This document shows positions 42,666 to 51,050 of a stretch of 64,000 nucleotides of DNA, piece after piece. The position numbers were made by a program, and so were the translations under genes. The stretch spans positions 1 through 64,000 of the forward strand of contig JAQGMR010000018.1 in assembly GCA_028292265.1 (NCBI GenBank), given 5' to 3'. Position 1 is the stretch's first letter. Every line of letters starts with the position of its first letter. Origin of the DNA: Herminiimonas sp. (GTDB lineage: Bacteria; Pseudomonadota; Gammaproteobacteria; Burkholderiales; Burkholderiaceae_D). A model generated the notes under the pieces. It was not told the origin of the DNA. It made no database searches and worked only from the letters and a program-made list of their open reading frames with translations.

Positions 42666-44299
42666 TGGACAACCCAGTGACGATTCTCGGCCCTAACGGC
42701 TTGCCGTTCGCGCCGAAGCGAAGCCGCGCGTCCATGCTGGTTGGAGGGAGCAATACGCCCTACGACGCTGCAGATCAGCGCGGTGACCATATGGCGGAGT
42801 GGAACCCGTACCTGGGATCGCCTGACGGCGAGCTCAATATGTACCGCGACCGGATCGTGTCGCGAGTGCGGGATTTGGTTCGCAATGATGGCTGGGCGTC
42901 TGGCGCCGTAACCCGGATCCTGGACAACGCGATCGGCGCGAACTTCAGGCCGATCTTCAAGCCGGATTATCAGGCGCTGGCCCAGCATACCGGGATCAAG
43001 GCGTTCGATCATGTCTGGGCGGACGAATACGGCCAGGCACTGGAGGCGGCGTGGCGCACCTGGGCTAACGACACGGGCCGTTACTGCGATGCACAGCGGA
43101 ACTTGACGGTCGCTCAGATCATGCGGCTGGCTTTCCGTCACAAACTGATTGATGGCGACGCGCTGGCGATGCTGCACTGGCTGCCGAACCGCATCGGCGA
43201 GGGCCGCGCGCGGTACGCAACAACGATCCAGGTGATCGACCCCGACCGCCTGTCGAATCCGCAATTGCAGTTCGATATGGACAAGGTGCGCGGTGGCGTC
43301 GAGATTGACGCGTACGGTGCTGCCATTGCTTATTACATCCGCAAAGCACACCAGGGCGACTACTTCGCTGCGGCCAAGGCTGTGACGTGGGAGCGCATTG
43401 CCAAGGAAACCACCTGGGGCCGTCCGATCATCGTGCACGACTACGATCATGACCGCGCCGCGCAGCACCGCGGCGGTGCCGGGATCTTCGCGCCGGTCCT
43501 CCAGCGCTTAAAGATGCTGGTTAAGTACGACGGCGCCGAGCTCGACGCGGCGATCCTCAACGCCATCTTCGGTGCCTACGTCGAGTCGCCGTATGACCCG
43601 GCCATGGTTGAGTCTGCCTTGGGCGATGACGGCAGCGTCGGCAACTATCAGGACGAGCGGTCTGCCTTCCACAAGGACCAGAAGATCAAGCTGGGCGGCG
43701 CACGCATGCCGATCTTGTTTCCAGGCGAGAAGATCAACGCGGTGACCGCAGCACGCCCGAACAGTAACTTCAAGGATTTCGAGAGTGCGGTCCTGCGCAA
43801 TTTCTCCGCCGGAACCGGATTGTCTGCCCAGCAGGTCAGCAACGACTGGTCCGACGTCAATTACAGCTCGGCTCGAGGCGCGATGCTGGAAGCCTGGAAG
43901 ACCTTGTCCCGGCGCCGCAACGACTTCGCCGTTGGGTTCGGCCAGCCGATCGTGTGCGCCTTCACTGAAGAATCCATGGAAGTGGACGACTTGCCACTGC
44001 CGGCCGGCGCACCGCCATACGCCGAGTTCCGCGCCGCCTACTCCCGCACGAAATGGATGGGACCAGGGCGCGGAATCATTGATCCCGTCAAGGAACGCCA
44101 AGGCGCGATTCTTGGCATGGACGCGGCCCTGTCAACGTTGGAAGACGAGGCGGCCGAGCTCGGCGGTGTTGACTGGCGTGAAACGGTTGCACAGCGCGCC
44201 ATTGAGATTGCCCGCTTCAAGGAGCTCGGGATTCCCCTTCCCGAGTGGGCTGCCGGCGCGGATGCCACTGAAGCGATCACCGAGCCAAAGGCAACCTGA
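42665..44299 (+). CDS. portal protein, lambda gpB family
   Basis: 544 aa from ATG 42665 (a TTG one codon earlier is also open). RSRASMLVGGSNTPYDAADQ and the long central region with TTIQVIDPDRLSNPQ and SARGAMLEAWKTLSRRRNDF are characteristic of lambda-type portals. It forms the dodecameric vertex through which DNA is packaged. Stop and next start overlap by one base (TGATG). Confidence 0.95.
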   Translation: MDNPVTILGPNGLPFAPKRSRASMLVGGSNTPYDAADQRGDHMAEWNPYLGSPDGELNMYRDRIVSRVRDLVRNDGWASGAVTRILDNAIGANFRPIFKPDYQALAQHTGIKAFDHVWADEYGQALEAAWRTWANDTGRYCDAQRNLTVAQIMRLAFRHKLIDGDALAMLHWLPNRIGEGRARYATTIQVIDPDRLSNPQLQFDMDKVRGGVEIDAYGAAIAYYIRKAHQGDYFAAAKAVTWERIAKETTWGRPIIVHDYDHDRAAQHRGGAGIFAPVLQRLKMLVKYDGAELDAAILNAIFGAYVESPYDPAMVESALGDDGSVGNYQDERSAFHKDQKIKLGGARMPILFPGEKINAVTAARPNSNFKDFESAVLRNFSAGTGLSAQQVSNDWSDVNYSSARGAMLEAWKTLSRRRNDFAVGFGQPIVCAFTEESMEVDDLPLPAGAPPYAEFRAAYSRTKWMGPGRGIIDPVKERQGAILGMDAALSTLEDEAAELGGVDWRETVAQRAIEIARFKELGIPLPEWAAGADATEAITEPKAT

Positions 44300-45171
44300 T
44301 GAAATTCGAATTCCTTGCACAGCGACTGTTCAACGTTCCGCTTGCCATCGCGCCTGGAAAGGCTGAGGTCATCATGGCGGCCTTGGCTGATCGCCTGGGC
44401 ATCGGGCATATCGCCCGCCTGGACGGAAGCGCGATCGCGCCATTAATGATGGAAGACGACGAGGGTTACTCCGACGCCGGCCGTAATCCTCGCGTTGGCT
44501 ACGATGTCGTCGGCGGCGTGGCGATCATCGAGGTGTGCGGAACCCTGGTGCAAAAACTGGGTTCACTGCGCCCGTACAGTGGGATGTCTGGGTATGACGG
44601 CATCCGCCAGAACTTCTTGACGGCGATGACCGACCCGGAAGTCAAAGCAATCATGCTCGACATTGATAGCCCGGGTGGTGAAGTGTCGGGCTGCTTCGAC
44701 CTGGTCGACGCGATCTACAACGCACGGGGCGCAAAGCCGATCTGGTCGATCCTGAATGAGTCCGCTTATTCCGCTGCTTACGCAATCGCCAGCGCGGCGG
44801 ACCGGATCATCGTCCCGCGAACCGGCGGCACAGGATCGATCGGCGTGATCTGGATGCACATGGACTGGTCCAAAGCGCTGACTGGCGCCGGTTTCAAGGT
44901 GACGTTCATCACCTACGGCGAAACCAAGGCGGACGGACGTCCGGAAATACCGCTCTCCGCTGATGCCCTGGCGCGGTTCCAATCCGACATAGACAAAATG
45001 GGCGAACTGTTCGTATCGACAGTTGCCCGCAACCGAAATATTCCGGCCGACGCTGTCCGGGATACACAAGCCGCAACGTATTTAGGGGCCGATGGCGTAA
45101 GCCAAGGTCTTGCGGATGCTGTGATGGCCCCTGACGCTGCGTTCCGGGCTTTGCTCGCCGAGATCGCCTGA
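44299..45171 (+). CDS. S49 family capsid-maturation protease
   Basis: 290 aa. SppA-like Ser/Lys dyad: DSPGGEVSGCFDLVDAI oxyanion region, catalytic Ser in NESAYSAAYAIASAA, general-base Lys near GETKADGRP. It corresponds to the protease half of lambda gpC, without the scaffold Nu3 part, which appears as the separate next gene. It processes the portal or scaffold during procapsid maturation. Confidence 0.92.
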   Translation: MKFEFLAQRLFNVPLAIAPGKAEVIMAALADRLGIGHIARLDGSAIAPLMMEDDEGYSDAGRNPRVGYDVVGGVAIIEVCGTLVQKLGSLRPYSGMSGYDGIRQNFLTAMTDPEVKAIMLDIDSPGGEVSGCFDLVDAIYNARGAKPIWSILNESAYSAAYAIASAADRIIVPRTGGTGSIGVIWMHMDWSKALTGAGFKVTFITYGETKADGRPEIPLSADALARFQSDIDKMGELFVSTVARNRNIPADAVRDTQAATYLGADGVSQGLADAVMAPDAAFRALLAEIA

Positions 45172-45192
45172 CCTTTTTTATAAGGAAACAAG

Positions 45193-45783
45193 ATGAAATT
45201 AGCTAAAGTACTTGGCGCGTTGTCTTATGCGCATCTGCTCGGCATCTCTGCTGCAAAAGTGGAAGACGACGAGAAAAAGCAACGTGCCGACGAGTCGGAC
45301 GAGGACTATGCGAAGCGCATGGAAGACGGCGACGAAAAGAAGGAGAAGGACGACGACGCGAAGAAGGCTGAGGAAGAAGAAAAAAAGAAGGACGACGAAG
45401 CCAAAAAAGCGGAAGAGGACAAGGAGAAGGAAAAGTCCAAAAAGGCTGAAGAGTCGGACGACGAAGAAAAGGACAAGGCTGCGCGCCAGTCCGAACGCGC
45501 ACGCTGCGCCGCTATCTTCGCATGCGAGGCGGCAGGTTCCCGTCCCGACATGGCCGCGCACCTTGCCTTCAATACCGACATGACGGTCGACGCTGCAACT
45601 GAAATGCTGAAAACAATCTCAGCCGGCCACGTCGGGAAAACTCGCAGCCTTGCCAACCGCATGGCTGAAGTCCAGACCCCAAATGTGGGGACGGAAGCAG
45701 GCGCTGCACCCGCAGCAGATAGCCCGCAAGGTGTAGCAGCAAGAATCGTCGCCGCGGGCAAGTTGCGCCGCGGCGAATCCTGA
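45193..45783 (+). CDS. putative capsid scaffold protein
   Basis: 196 aa. A very long Lys/Glu/Asp-only coiled region (about 25-105) is followed by ARCAAIFACEAAGSRPDMAAHLAF, a segment found at the end of protease-scaffold fusions in lambda-like phages. Position between protease and decoration protein is that of Nu3. Its charged low-complexity half makes the opposite strand full of spurious frames. Confidence 0.75.
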   Translation: MKLAKVLGALSYAHLLGISAAKVEDDEKKQRADESDEDYAKRMEDGDEKKEKDDDAKKAEEEEKKKDDEAKKAEEDKEKEKSKKAEESDDEEKDKAARQSERARCAAIFACEAAGSRPDMAAHLAFNTDMTVDAATEMLKTISAGHVGKTRSLANRMAEVQTPNVGTEAGAAPAADSPQGVAARIVAAGKLRRGES

Positions 45784-45811
45784 TTTCAACTTTCACATTT
45801 AGGAAAAAACC

Positions 45812-46228
45812 ATGACTCTTACTGTCAACTCGTTGGGCGACAACCCACAAACCCCGGGCATTTACGCCGAGGCCTACATCCCTGATCAACTGATCGCGGG
45901 CAATCACAAACTGGTTACCGACTCGGTGACGATCCTCTCCGGTCAAGTCCTGCAGCGCGGTTCCGTGCTGGGCAAGATCACTGCATCGGGTAAGTACATC
46001 CTGGCATTGAGCGCAGCGGGCGACGGCTCGCAGACCCCGGTGGCAATCGCTGCGGACTACATCGACGCATCCGGCGGCGACGTCGTTGGCGGCATCTACC
46101 TGGCCGGCGAATTCAACAGCACCGTAGTCACGCTCGGCACCGGCATCACGCTGGCCGCGGCGACGGCAGCATTGCGGCCGCTGTCGATCTACCTGAAGAC
46201 CAACGTCCCAGCCACCGACCCGACCTAA
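45812..46228 (+). CDS. head decoration protein, gpD family
   Basis: 138 aa. YAEAYIPDQLIAGNHKLVTDSVTI, LQRGSVLGKIT and the VAIAADYIDASGGD segment are typical of the lambda gpD-type decoration trimer that stabilises the expanded capsid. Preceded by AGGAAAAAACC. An efficient terminator follows it. Confidence 0.92.
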   Translation: MTLTVNSLGDNPQTPGIYAEAYIPDQLIAGNHKLVTDSVTILSGQVLQRGSVLGKITASGKYILALSAAGDGSQTPVAIAADYIDASGGDVVGGIYLAGEFNSTVVTLGTGITLAAATAALRPLSIYLKTNVPATDPT

Positions 46229-46244
46229 ACAATCCAGTCCAGCG

Positions 46245-46270
46245 AAAGCCCTCTTCGGAGGGCTTTTTTT
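46245..46270 (+). terminator. intrinsic terminator with TTCG loop between gpD and gpE genes
   Basis: AAAGCCCTC-TTCG-GAGGGCTTT plus further T's. It sits inside the head operon, so it implies partial readthrough, RNA processing or an antiterminated polymerase. No distinct promoter is seen before the capsid gene. Confidence 0.9.
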
Positions 46271-46297
46271 ATGGGCAAAAATCTACGGAGCTAGCAA

Positions 46298-47371
46298 ATG
46301 CCAAACAACACCTTCATCTACGACACCAACGCATTGATTGGCGTCGTTCCGAACCTGAAGCGCCCGCAGAAATTCCTGCTGGACCGGTTCTTCCCCAACA
46401 TCGTCATGTCCGACACCGAATACGTGTCGATCGACGTTGACGTCGGCAAGCGTCGCATGTCGCCGTTCGTCTCCCCGCTCGTCGAGGGCAAGCTGGTTGA
46501 GCAGCGCCGGTTCCAAACCAACGTTTTCAAGCCTGCCTACATCAAGGACAAACGCGCACCTGACCTGCGCAAGCCAGTTCGCCGCATGATCGGCGAGCGT
46601 ATTGGTGGCGACCTGATGGGCGCTGAGCGTGAAGCAGCCAATCTCGAAGCCGAGATGACTGACCAGATCGACATGATCGACCGTCGCCTGGAGTGGATGG
46701 CATCGCAAGCCCTGGTTGGCGGATCCGTCACGATCGCTGGCGACGGCTTTCCTACGGTAGTAGTCGACTTCGGCCGCGATGCAGCGCTCTCAATCGCCCT
46801 GTCCGGCTCTGCCAAGTGGGATACCGCCTTTGCGGCTGTCGGTGCAAACGGCATCTTCACCGTGCCATCGACCAATATCGAGCAGTGGTCGCACATCATG
46901 CTCAAGAAGTCGGGCGGCGTTGCTACCGATCTGATCTTCACCACCACCTCCTGGCTGCTGTTCATTGCAGACACGAACGTGCAGAAGAGCGTCTACTACC
47001 CACGCGTCGGCGAAAGCAACAACGTGAACTACGGTTCACAGACCCAGCGCGGCGCCCAGTACAAAGGCAAATGGGGTCAGTACGATCTGTGGGTCTACAA
47101 CGACTGGTACGTCGATGACAACAACGTCGAGCAGCCAATGCTGGTCGATGGTTCCGTCATCATGAGCGGCGCCGATCTGATGGGCACGCGCGCATTCGGT
47201 CAGATCCTCGACCCTGCGTTTAACTATCAGTCCCTGCCGTACGCACCGAAGACCTGGCTCGAGAACGATCCTGCCCAGCGCTTCATCATGATGCAGTCTT
47301 CGCCGATCGTCATTCCGTCGCGCGTCAATGCATCGCTGTGCGCATCGGTTGCCACCGCAGTGGTGAGCTAA
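46298..47371 (+). CDS. major capsid protein, gpE family
   Basis: 357 aa, HK97-fold lambda gpE-type coat. LDRFFPNIVMSDTEYVSIDV and the C-terminal PLPYAPKTWLENDPAQRFI-type end are hallmarks of the family. It has a CGGAG ribosome site and lies 70 bases after the decoration gene across a terminator. It builds the icosahedral shell. Confidence 0.94.
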   Translation: MPNNTFIYDTNALIGVVPNLKRPQKFLLDRFFPNIVMSDTEYVSIDVDVGKRRMSPFVSPLVEGKLVEQRRFQTNVFKPAYIKDKRAPDLRKPVRRMIGERIGGDLMGAEREAANLEAEMTDQIDMIDRRLEWMASQALVGGSVTIAGDGFPTVVVDFGRDAALSIALSGSAKWDTAFAAVGANGIFTVPSTNIEQWSHIMLKKSGGVATDLIFTTTSWLLFIADTNVQKSVYYPRVGESNNVNYGSQTQRGAQYKGKWGQYDLWVYNDWYVDDNNVEQPMLVDGSVIMSGADLMGTRAFGQILDPAFNYQSLPYAPKTWLENDPAQRFIMMQSSPIVIPSRVNASLCASVATAVVS

Positions 47372-47373
47372 CC

Positions 47374-47601
47374 ATGGCCGCCAAACTTGTTAAGGCGGTA
47401 GTCGCGCCGCGCAAGACCGTCCTGTTCGAGGGCAAGTATGTCGGCCCAGGCACTGAAATCAGCCTTGCGGCTGACGAAGTGGCGGAGCTGCGCGGCTTGG
47501 GGTTCCTGGTGGACCCCGAGGCGCCCGAAGCGCCGGCAGCCGGAGAGGGGCCGAAGTTCGGCCCTGTGGATGAGGGCCCGACGGTAACTGTCGAGTCATG
47601 A
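47374..47601 (+). CDS. small head protein in gpFI position
   Basis: 75 aa from ATG 47374, just after the capsid stop. MAAKLVKAVVAPRKTVLFEG, EVAELRGLGFLVDPE and an acidic Pro/Ala tail. Similar short proteins with a LRGLGFL core follow capsid genes in many phages. Function unproven. Confidence 0.6.
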   Translation: MAAKLVKAVVAPRKTVLFEGKYVGPGTEISLAADEVAELRGLGFLVDPEAPEAPAAGEGPKFGPVDEGPTVTVES

Positions 47602-47915
47602 TCGACTGGGACAAGGTCGTGCACGGCCCCATACAGGGCGCGTTCGGTGAGCTGGTGACGTATCAGCCAGCAGCCGGTGCGCCTTTTACGGTGTCGGGCG
47701 TGTATGACCGTCCGTTTCTGGATGCTGAATTGGCCGGTGGTACCGGGGTGAGCGTCACAGCCCCGGTGATCGGCGTTCAGCTGTCCCAGTTCTCAACCGC
47801 TCCTGCCCAAGGTGATCGCCTGACCGTGCTTCGGACAGGGGAGTCTTTCATCGTCCGCGAAGTGCAGCCAGATAGCCATGGCTGGGCGAAGCTGCTTCTG
47901 AATGTGAGCTCCTGA
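47598..47915 (+). CDS. head-tail joining protein, gpFII-like
   Basis: 105 aa. MIDWDKVVHGPIQGAFGELVTY, VSGVYDRPF, and RTGESFIVREVQPDSHGWAKLLL match the lambda FII / prophage head-tail adaptor style. It overlaps its neighbours by four and one bases. It would form the connector ring between head and contractile tail, a junction where the lambda-like head meets the Mu-like tail. Confidence 0.75.
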   Translation: MIDWDKVVHGPIQGAFGELVTYQPAAGAPFTVSGVYDRPFLDAELAGGTGVSVTAPVIGVQLSQFSTAPAQGDRLTVLRTGESFIVREVQPDSHGWAKLLLNVSS

Positions 47916-48538
47916 TGGCTGATGCAACGATGCTGGCAAGCAGGCAGGTTCGGCTCGCTGTTTTGGCCGCACTGACAGGATCCGTCTTTGAGGGCGTCGA
48001 CATCAGGTCGCCGGGTGCCTGGACGACGCCCGGGTCGAAACTGCCGGCGATCCTTCTGCGCTCGCCGCGCACAAGGAAGATGTCGATCAACATGGGGCAG
48101 CCGGAGTTCACTTCGACCGTCACGATCGAGCTCGAGGGGCGAGTGTCTGGCAGCACGGAAGAGGCCACTCAGGATTCGCTCGATGCGCTCGTCTACTGTA
48201 TCGAGCAGGCGTTGCTGACTAATCACGACTTGATCGCGATGACGCAGCAGGTCTCCTCGATCGACACGGTGATGGATGTTTCCGCTGAAGGCGACATCTA
48301 TCTCGGCGGGATGAAGATGTCGATGGACTTTGAGCTTTGTGAAATGTTTGATCCGTTCGTCAATGTTCAGCTCACGCCGTTCACCAGCATGGGTGTCCAC
48401 GTCGATTCCATCGGCACCTTCGATGCGACCGGCACGTATCCGAATCCGGCATTCCCAGCCTCTGTAACCGCAGCACCGCGTACATCCGGGCCAGACGGCC
48501 GCGATGAAGGCACGCTCGAATTTACTCTGCCCCAATAA
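47915..48538 (+). CDS. putative tail terminator / neck protein
   Basis: 207 aa. LASRQVRLAVLAALTGSVFEGVDI, PAILLRSPRTRKMSIN and STVTIELEGRV resemble the fold order of phage tail-completion (gpU/gpZ-like) proteins. Position before the sheath genes supports a neck or tail-terminator role. Family not certain. Confidence 0.6.
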   Translation: MADATMLASRQVRLAVLAALTGSVFEGVDIRSPGAWTTPGSKLPAILLRSPRTRKMSINMGQPEFTSTVTIELEGRVSGSTEEATQDSLDALVYCIEQALLTNHDLIAMTQQVSSIDTVMDVSAEGDIYLGGMKMSMDFELCEMFDPFVNVQLTPFTSMGVHVDSIGTFDATGTYPNPAFPASVTAAPRTSGPDGRDEGTLEFTLPQ

Positions 48539-48548
48539 AGGAAAAACC

Positions 48549-48719
48549 ATGTTCGTAAAACCTGCGCCCGGTCTCGTAATCCGAGATCCGGACCTGAAAG
48601 ACCTTTTGCCGGCAGAGGGCCGAGAAGTGCCCGATTCCGATTACTGGCACCGCCGCGTGCTCGACAAGGATGTCGTCGAGAGCCAACCGGACCTGCAACA
48701 CACTGGGAGCGCTGAATAA
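48549..48719 (+). CDS. DUF2635 family tail-module protein
   Basis: 56 aa from ATG 48549. MFVKPAPGLVIRDPDLKDLLPAEG and DYWHRRVLDKDV are characteristic of DUF2635, a small protein preceding the sheath gene in Mu-like tails. Its stop overlaps the sheath start. Confidence 0.8.
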   Translation: MFVKPAPGLVIRDPDLKDLLPAEGREVPDSDYWHRRVLDKDVVESQPDLQHTGSAE

Positions 48720-50206
48720 TGATTCCGTTCAAACAAATTCCCTCGAATATCCGGGTTCCGCTGTTCTATGCCGAACTGGATAACTCCCAGGCGAACTCAG
48801 CGCAGATCAATCAGCGCGCCCTGATCGTTGGCCAGGTCACCGCGGCCGCCATCACCGCCGGTACCGTGCCGAACGTGCCAATCATTAGCCAGGGCGCCAG
48901 CGACGCAATCTCGGTCGGCGGCAACGGCTCCATGTTGGCCCTGATGACCGCGGCGTACCGCCAGAATGACACCTTCGGGGAAGTCTGGTACCTGCCACTG
49001 GCCGACGACGGTGCTGCGGTCGCCGCAACCGGTACCGTCGTCATCGGTACCGCACCGACCACAAACGGGTCGCTTTACCTGTACATCGGCGGCGTGCGCA
49101 TCGTGCAGGCCGTCCTGACGACTCAGACCGCTGCTCAGATTGCCACCGCCCTGGCAGCGACGATCAACGCAACGCCTGGCCTGCCAGTAACTGCAGCGGC
49201 GTCGACCGGGACCGTCACCCTCACGGCCATCAACAAGGGCCCTGCCGGCAACGACATCGATCTGCGCCTGAACTACCAGGGCAGCCGCGGCGGTGAGGCG
49301 ACAGCCACCGGCATGACGGTCACGATTACTGCCATGGCCAGCGGTGCAACAGCGCCAAGCCTGGCCACGGCGTTCCTCAACCTGTCCAGCCTGCCGTTCG
49401 ACTTCATCGTCTGCCCGTACACCGACGCCACGTCGCTGGATGCGTTCAAGACGCTGCTGAACGACCTGACTGGCCGCTGGTCTTGGAGCGTTCAGATTTA
49501 CGGGCACTTCTTTGCCGCCTATCGCGGCACGGTGGGAGCTTTGACCACGTTCGGCACCGGTCGCAACGACCAGCACGGCACGGTGATGGGCTTCAACGAC
49601 TCCCCCACGCCAAACTGGATCTGGGCCGCCGCGCTCGCCGGTGCAGCTGCGGTCAGTGTTCGTGCGGATCCTGCCACGCCGCTCCAGACTGTCCAGATTC
49701 AGGGCGTCCTGGCACCCCCGATCCAATCGCGCTTCATCCTCACGGACCGCAATACGCTGCTGTTCGACGGCATCTCGACATTCATCGTTGGCGACGACGG
49801 CACGGTGTTCATCGAGAACCTGATCACGACCTACCAGAAGAACGCTTTCGGCAACCCGGATAACAGCTATCTCGAGGTCGAGACGCTGTTCACCCTGGCG
49901 TTTGTCCTGCGGGCGCTCAAGACGGTGGTGACCAGCAAGTACTCGAGAGTCAAGTTGGCGGCGAACGGAACGCGCTTCAATGCCGGCTCCAACGTGGTGA
50001 CGCCAAACGTGATCCGGGCTGACCTGATCGCGCAGTATCGACAGCTGGAGGCACAGGGCCTGGTGCAAAACGGTGACGCCTTCAAGGCAGCGCTGATCGT
50101 ACAGCAGAGTACGACCAATCCGAACCGGGTGGACGTCCTGTACCCGCCGACGCTGATTAACCAATTGCGCATCTTCGCGCTGCTCGCCCAGTTCCGCCTG
50201 CAGTAA
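48719..50206 (+). CDS. tail sheath protein, Mu gpL family
   Basis: 495 aa. IPSNIRVPLFYAELDNSQAN and LIVGQVTAAA begin it, and SRFILTDRNTLLFDGIS ... RADLIAQYRQLEAQGLVQN ends it in the conserved handshake region. An inserted domain (about 100-215) is Ala/Thr-rich. It forms the contractile sheath, so the particle is a myovirus. Confidence 0.94.
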   Translation: MIPFKQIPSNIRVPLFYAELDNSQANSAQINQRALIVGQVTAAAITAGTVPNVPIISQGASDAISVGGNGSMLALMTAAYRQNDTFGEVWYLPLADDGAAVAATGTVVIGTAPTTNGSLYLYIGGVRIVQAVLTTQTAAQIATALAATINATPGLPVTAAASTGTVTLTAINKGPAGNDIDLRLNYQGSRGGEATATGMTVTITAMASGATAPSLATAFLNLSSLPFDFIVCPYTDATSLDAFKTLLNDLTGRWSWSVQIYGHFFAAYRGTVGALTTFGTGRNDQHGTVMGFNDSPTPNWIWAAALAGAAAVSVRADPATPLQTVQIQGVLAPPIQSRFILTDRNTLLFDGISTFIVGDDGTVFIENLITTYQKNAFGNPDNSYLEVETLFTLAFVLRALKTVVTSKYSRVKLAANGTRFNAGSNVVTPNVIRADLIAQYRQLEAQGLVQNGDAFKAALIVQQSTTNPNRVDVLYPPTLINQLRIFALLAQFRLQ

Positions 50207-50226
50207 GGCGATTCATCAGGCCAATA

Positions 50227-50250
50227 GGGCCGCTTTCGGGCGGCCCTTCT
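50227..50250 (+). terminator. hairpin between sheath and tube genes
   Basis: GGGCCGC-TTTCGG-GCGGCCC followed by a weak TTCT tract. Possibly a processing or attenuation element adjusting sheath:tube ratios. Confidence 0.5.
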
Positions 50251-50266
50251 CAATTAGGGAATCAAC

Positions 50267-50635
50267 ATGGCAGATACAACCAATCGCCTGGCGGGTGTCG
50301 CATATGTCACCGTCGACGGGCAGTCCTACATGCTGGCTGGCGATCTCGGCTATAGCCCCTCCAAAATATCGCGGGAAACGCTGGTCGGGCAGGACCGCGT
50401 TCACGGGTACTCCGAGAAGCCACACGCAGGCTATATCTCCGGCACGTTCCGCGACGCCGGTGGCCTCACAGTAGCGGCTTTCAATGCCATGACGAACGTT
50501 ACCGTCGTTGCCGAGCTCGCTAACGGCAAGACAGTCATTCTTCGCAACGGCTGGACCATCGAGGCGCAAGAAGTGAAGACGTCTGAAGGCACGTTCGAGG
50601 TTAAGTGGGAATCGCCGTCGGTCGAGGAGGCGTGA
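50267..50635 (+). CDS. tail tube protein, Mu gpM family
   Basis: 122 aa. TNRLAGVAYVTVDGQSYMLA, GDLGYSPSKISRETLVGQD and GYSEKPHAGYISGTFRDAGG are the gpM-type tube signature. Forms the inner tube under the sheath. Stop overlaps the chaperone start by one base. Confidence 0.93.
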   Translation: MADTTNRLAGVAYVTVDGQSYMLAGDLGYSPSKISRETLVGQDRVHGYSEKPHAGYISGTFRDAGGLTVAAFNAMTNVTVVAELANGKTVILRNGWTIEAQEVKTSEGTFEVKWESPSVEEA

Positions 50636-50937
50636 TGGAAATTCCAGACGAAAAATCCGTCGTCCTGCGTAAGGCAATCAAGGAAGTCGACCAAACCGTC
50701 GCCGAAGTCAACTTGCGCGAGCCGACCGTCCGGGAGCTGGAGAAATTCCAGAAGGACATCGAGAAGCATGGCCCGATCAATGCCATGAGCCTCCTGGTGG
50801 CGACGATCTCCGGTCTGCAGAAGCCGACGATCGATCAAATGGGCGCCCGCGACTTCAAGGACTGCCAGAACTACCTCGCCTCTTTTTTGGAATACGGGGA
50901 AGCACCGGACTCCCCAGAAACTGGCGAAGTGAACTAG
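50635..50937 (+). CDS. tail assembly chaperone, short form (gpE/gp41-like)
   Basis: 100 aa from ATG 50635. Acidic helical protein, KEVDQTVAEVNLREPTVREL then LLVATISGLQKPTIDQMG, as in contractile-phage tail chaperones. It helps tape measure and tube assembly. A T-TTT-TTG slippery heptamer at 50883-50889 sits exactly in the zero frame near its end, so a minority of ribosomes should make a longer fusion. Confidence 0.85.
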   Translation: MEIPDEKSVVLRKAIKEVDQTVAEVNLREPTVRELEKFQKDIEKHGPINAMSLLVATISGLQKPTIDQMGARDFKDCQNYLASFLEYGEAPDSPETGEVN

Positions 50938-51047
50938 CGGTCGTCACGAAGTTCTACGGGTGGGGCCCGCATGACGCATGGGGCCTCACCTGGACCGAAC
51001 TGATGTGGTGGCGTGACGAAGCAATACGAATGACGAAACGGGACTGA
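50883..51047 (+). CDS. tail chaperone extension (E') reached by -1 ribosomal frameshift
   Basis: After slipping at T-TTT-TTG (50883-50889) the -1 frame stays open to TGA at 51045-51047, four bases before the tape-measure ATG. The fusion would be 137 aa, ending KFYGWGPHDAWGLTWTELMW then WRDEAIRMTKRD. The Trp-rich end lacks a start codon of its own and matches the usual E' half of P2/Mu-like chaperones. Frameshifted tail chaperones are well established, and phage P2 uses the same heptamer. Confidence 0.85.
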   Translation, partial: FFGIRGSTGLPRNWRSELAVVTKFYGWGPHDAWGLTWTELMWWRDEAIRMTKRD

Positions 51048-51050
51048 ACC

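Noticed and set aside
48797-50164. 455-codon minus-strand frame opposite the tail sheath gene
   Set aside because: Antisense shadow in GC-rich coding DNA. The sheath product on the other strand is certain.
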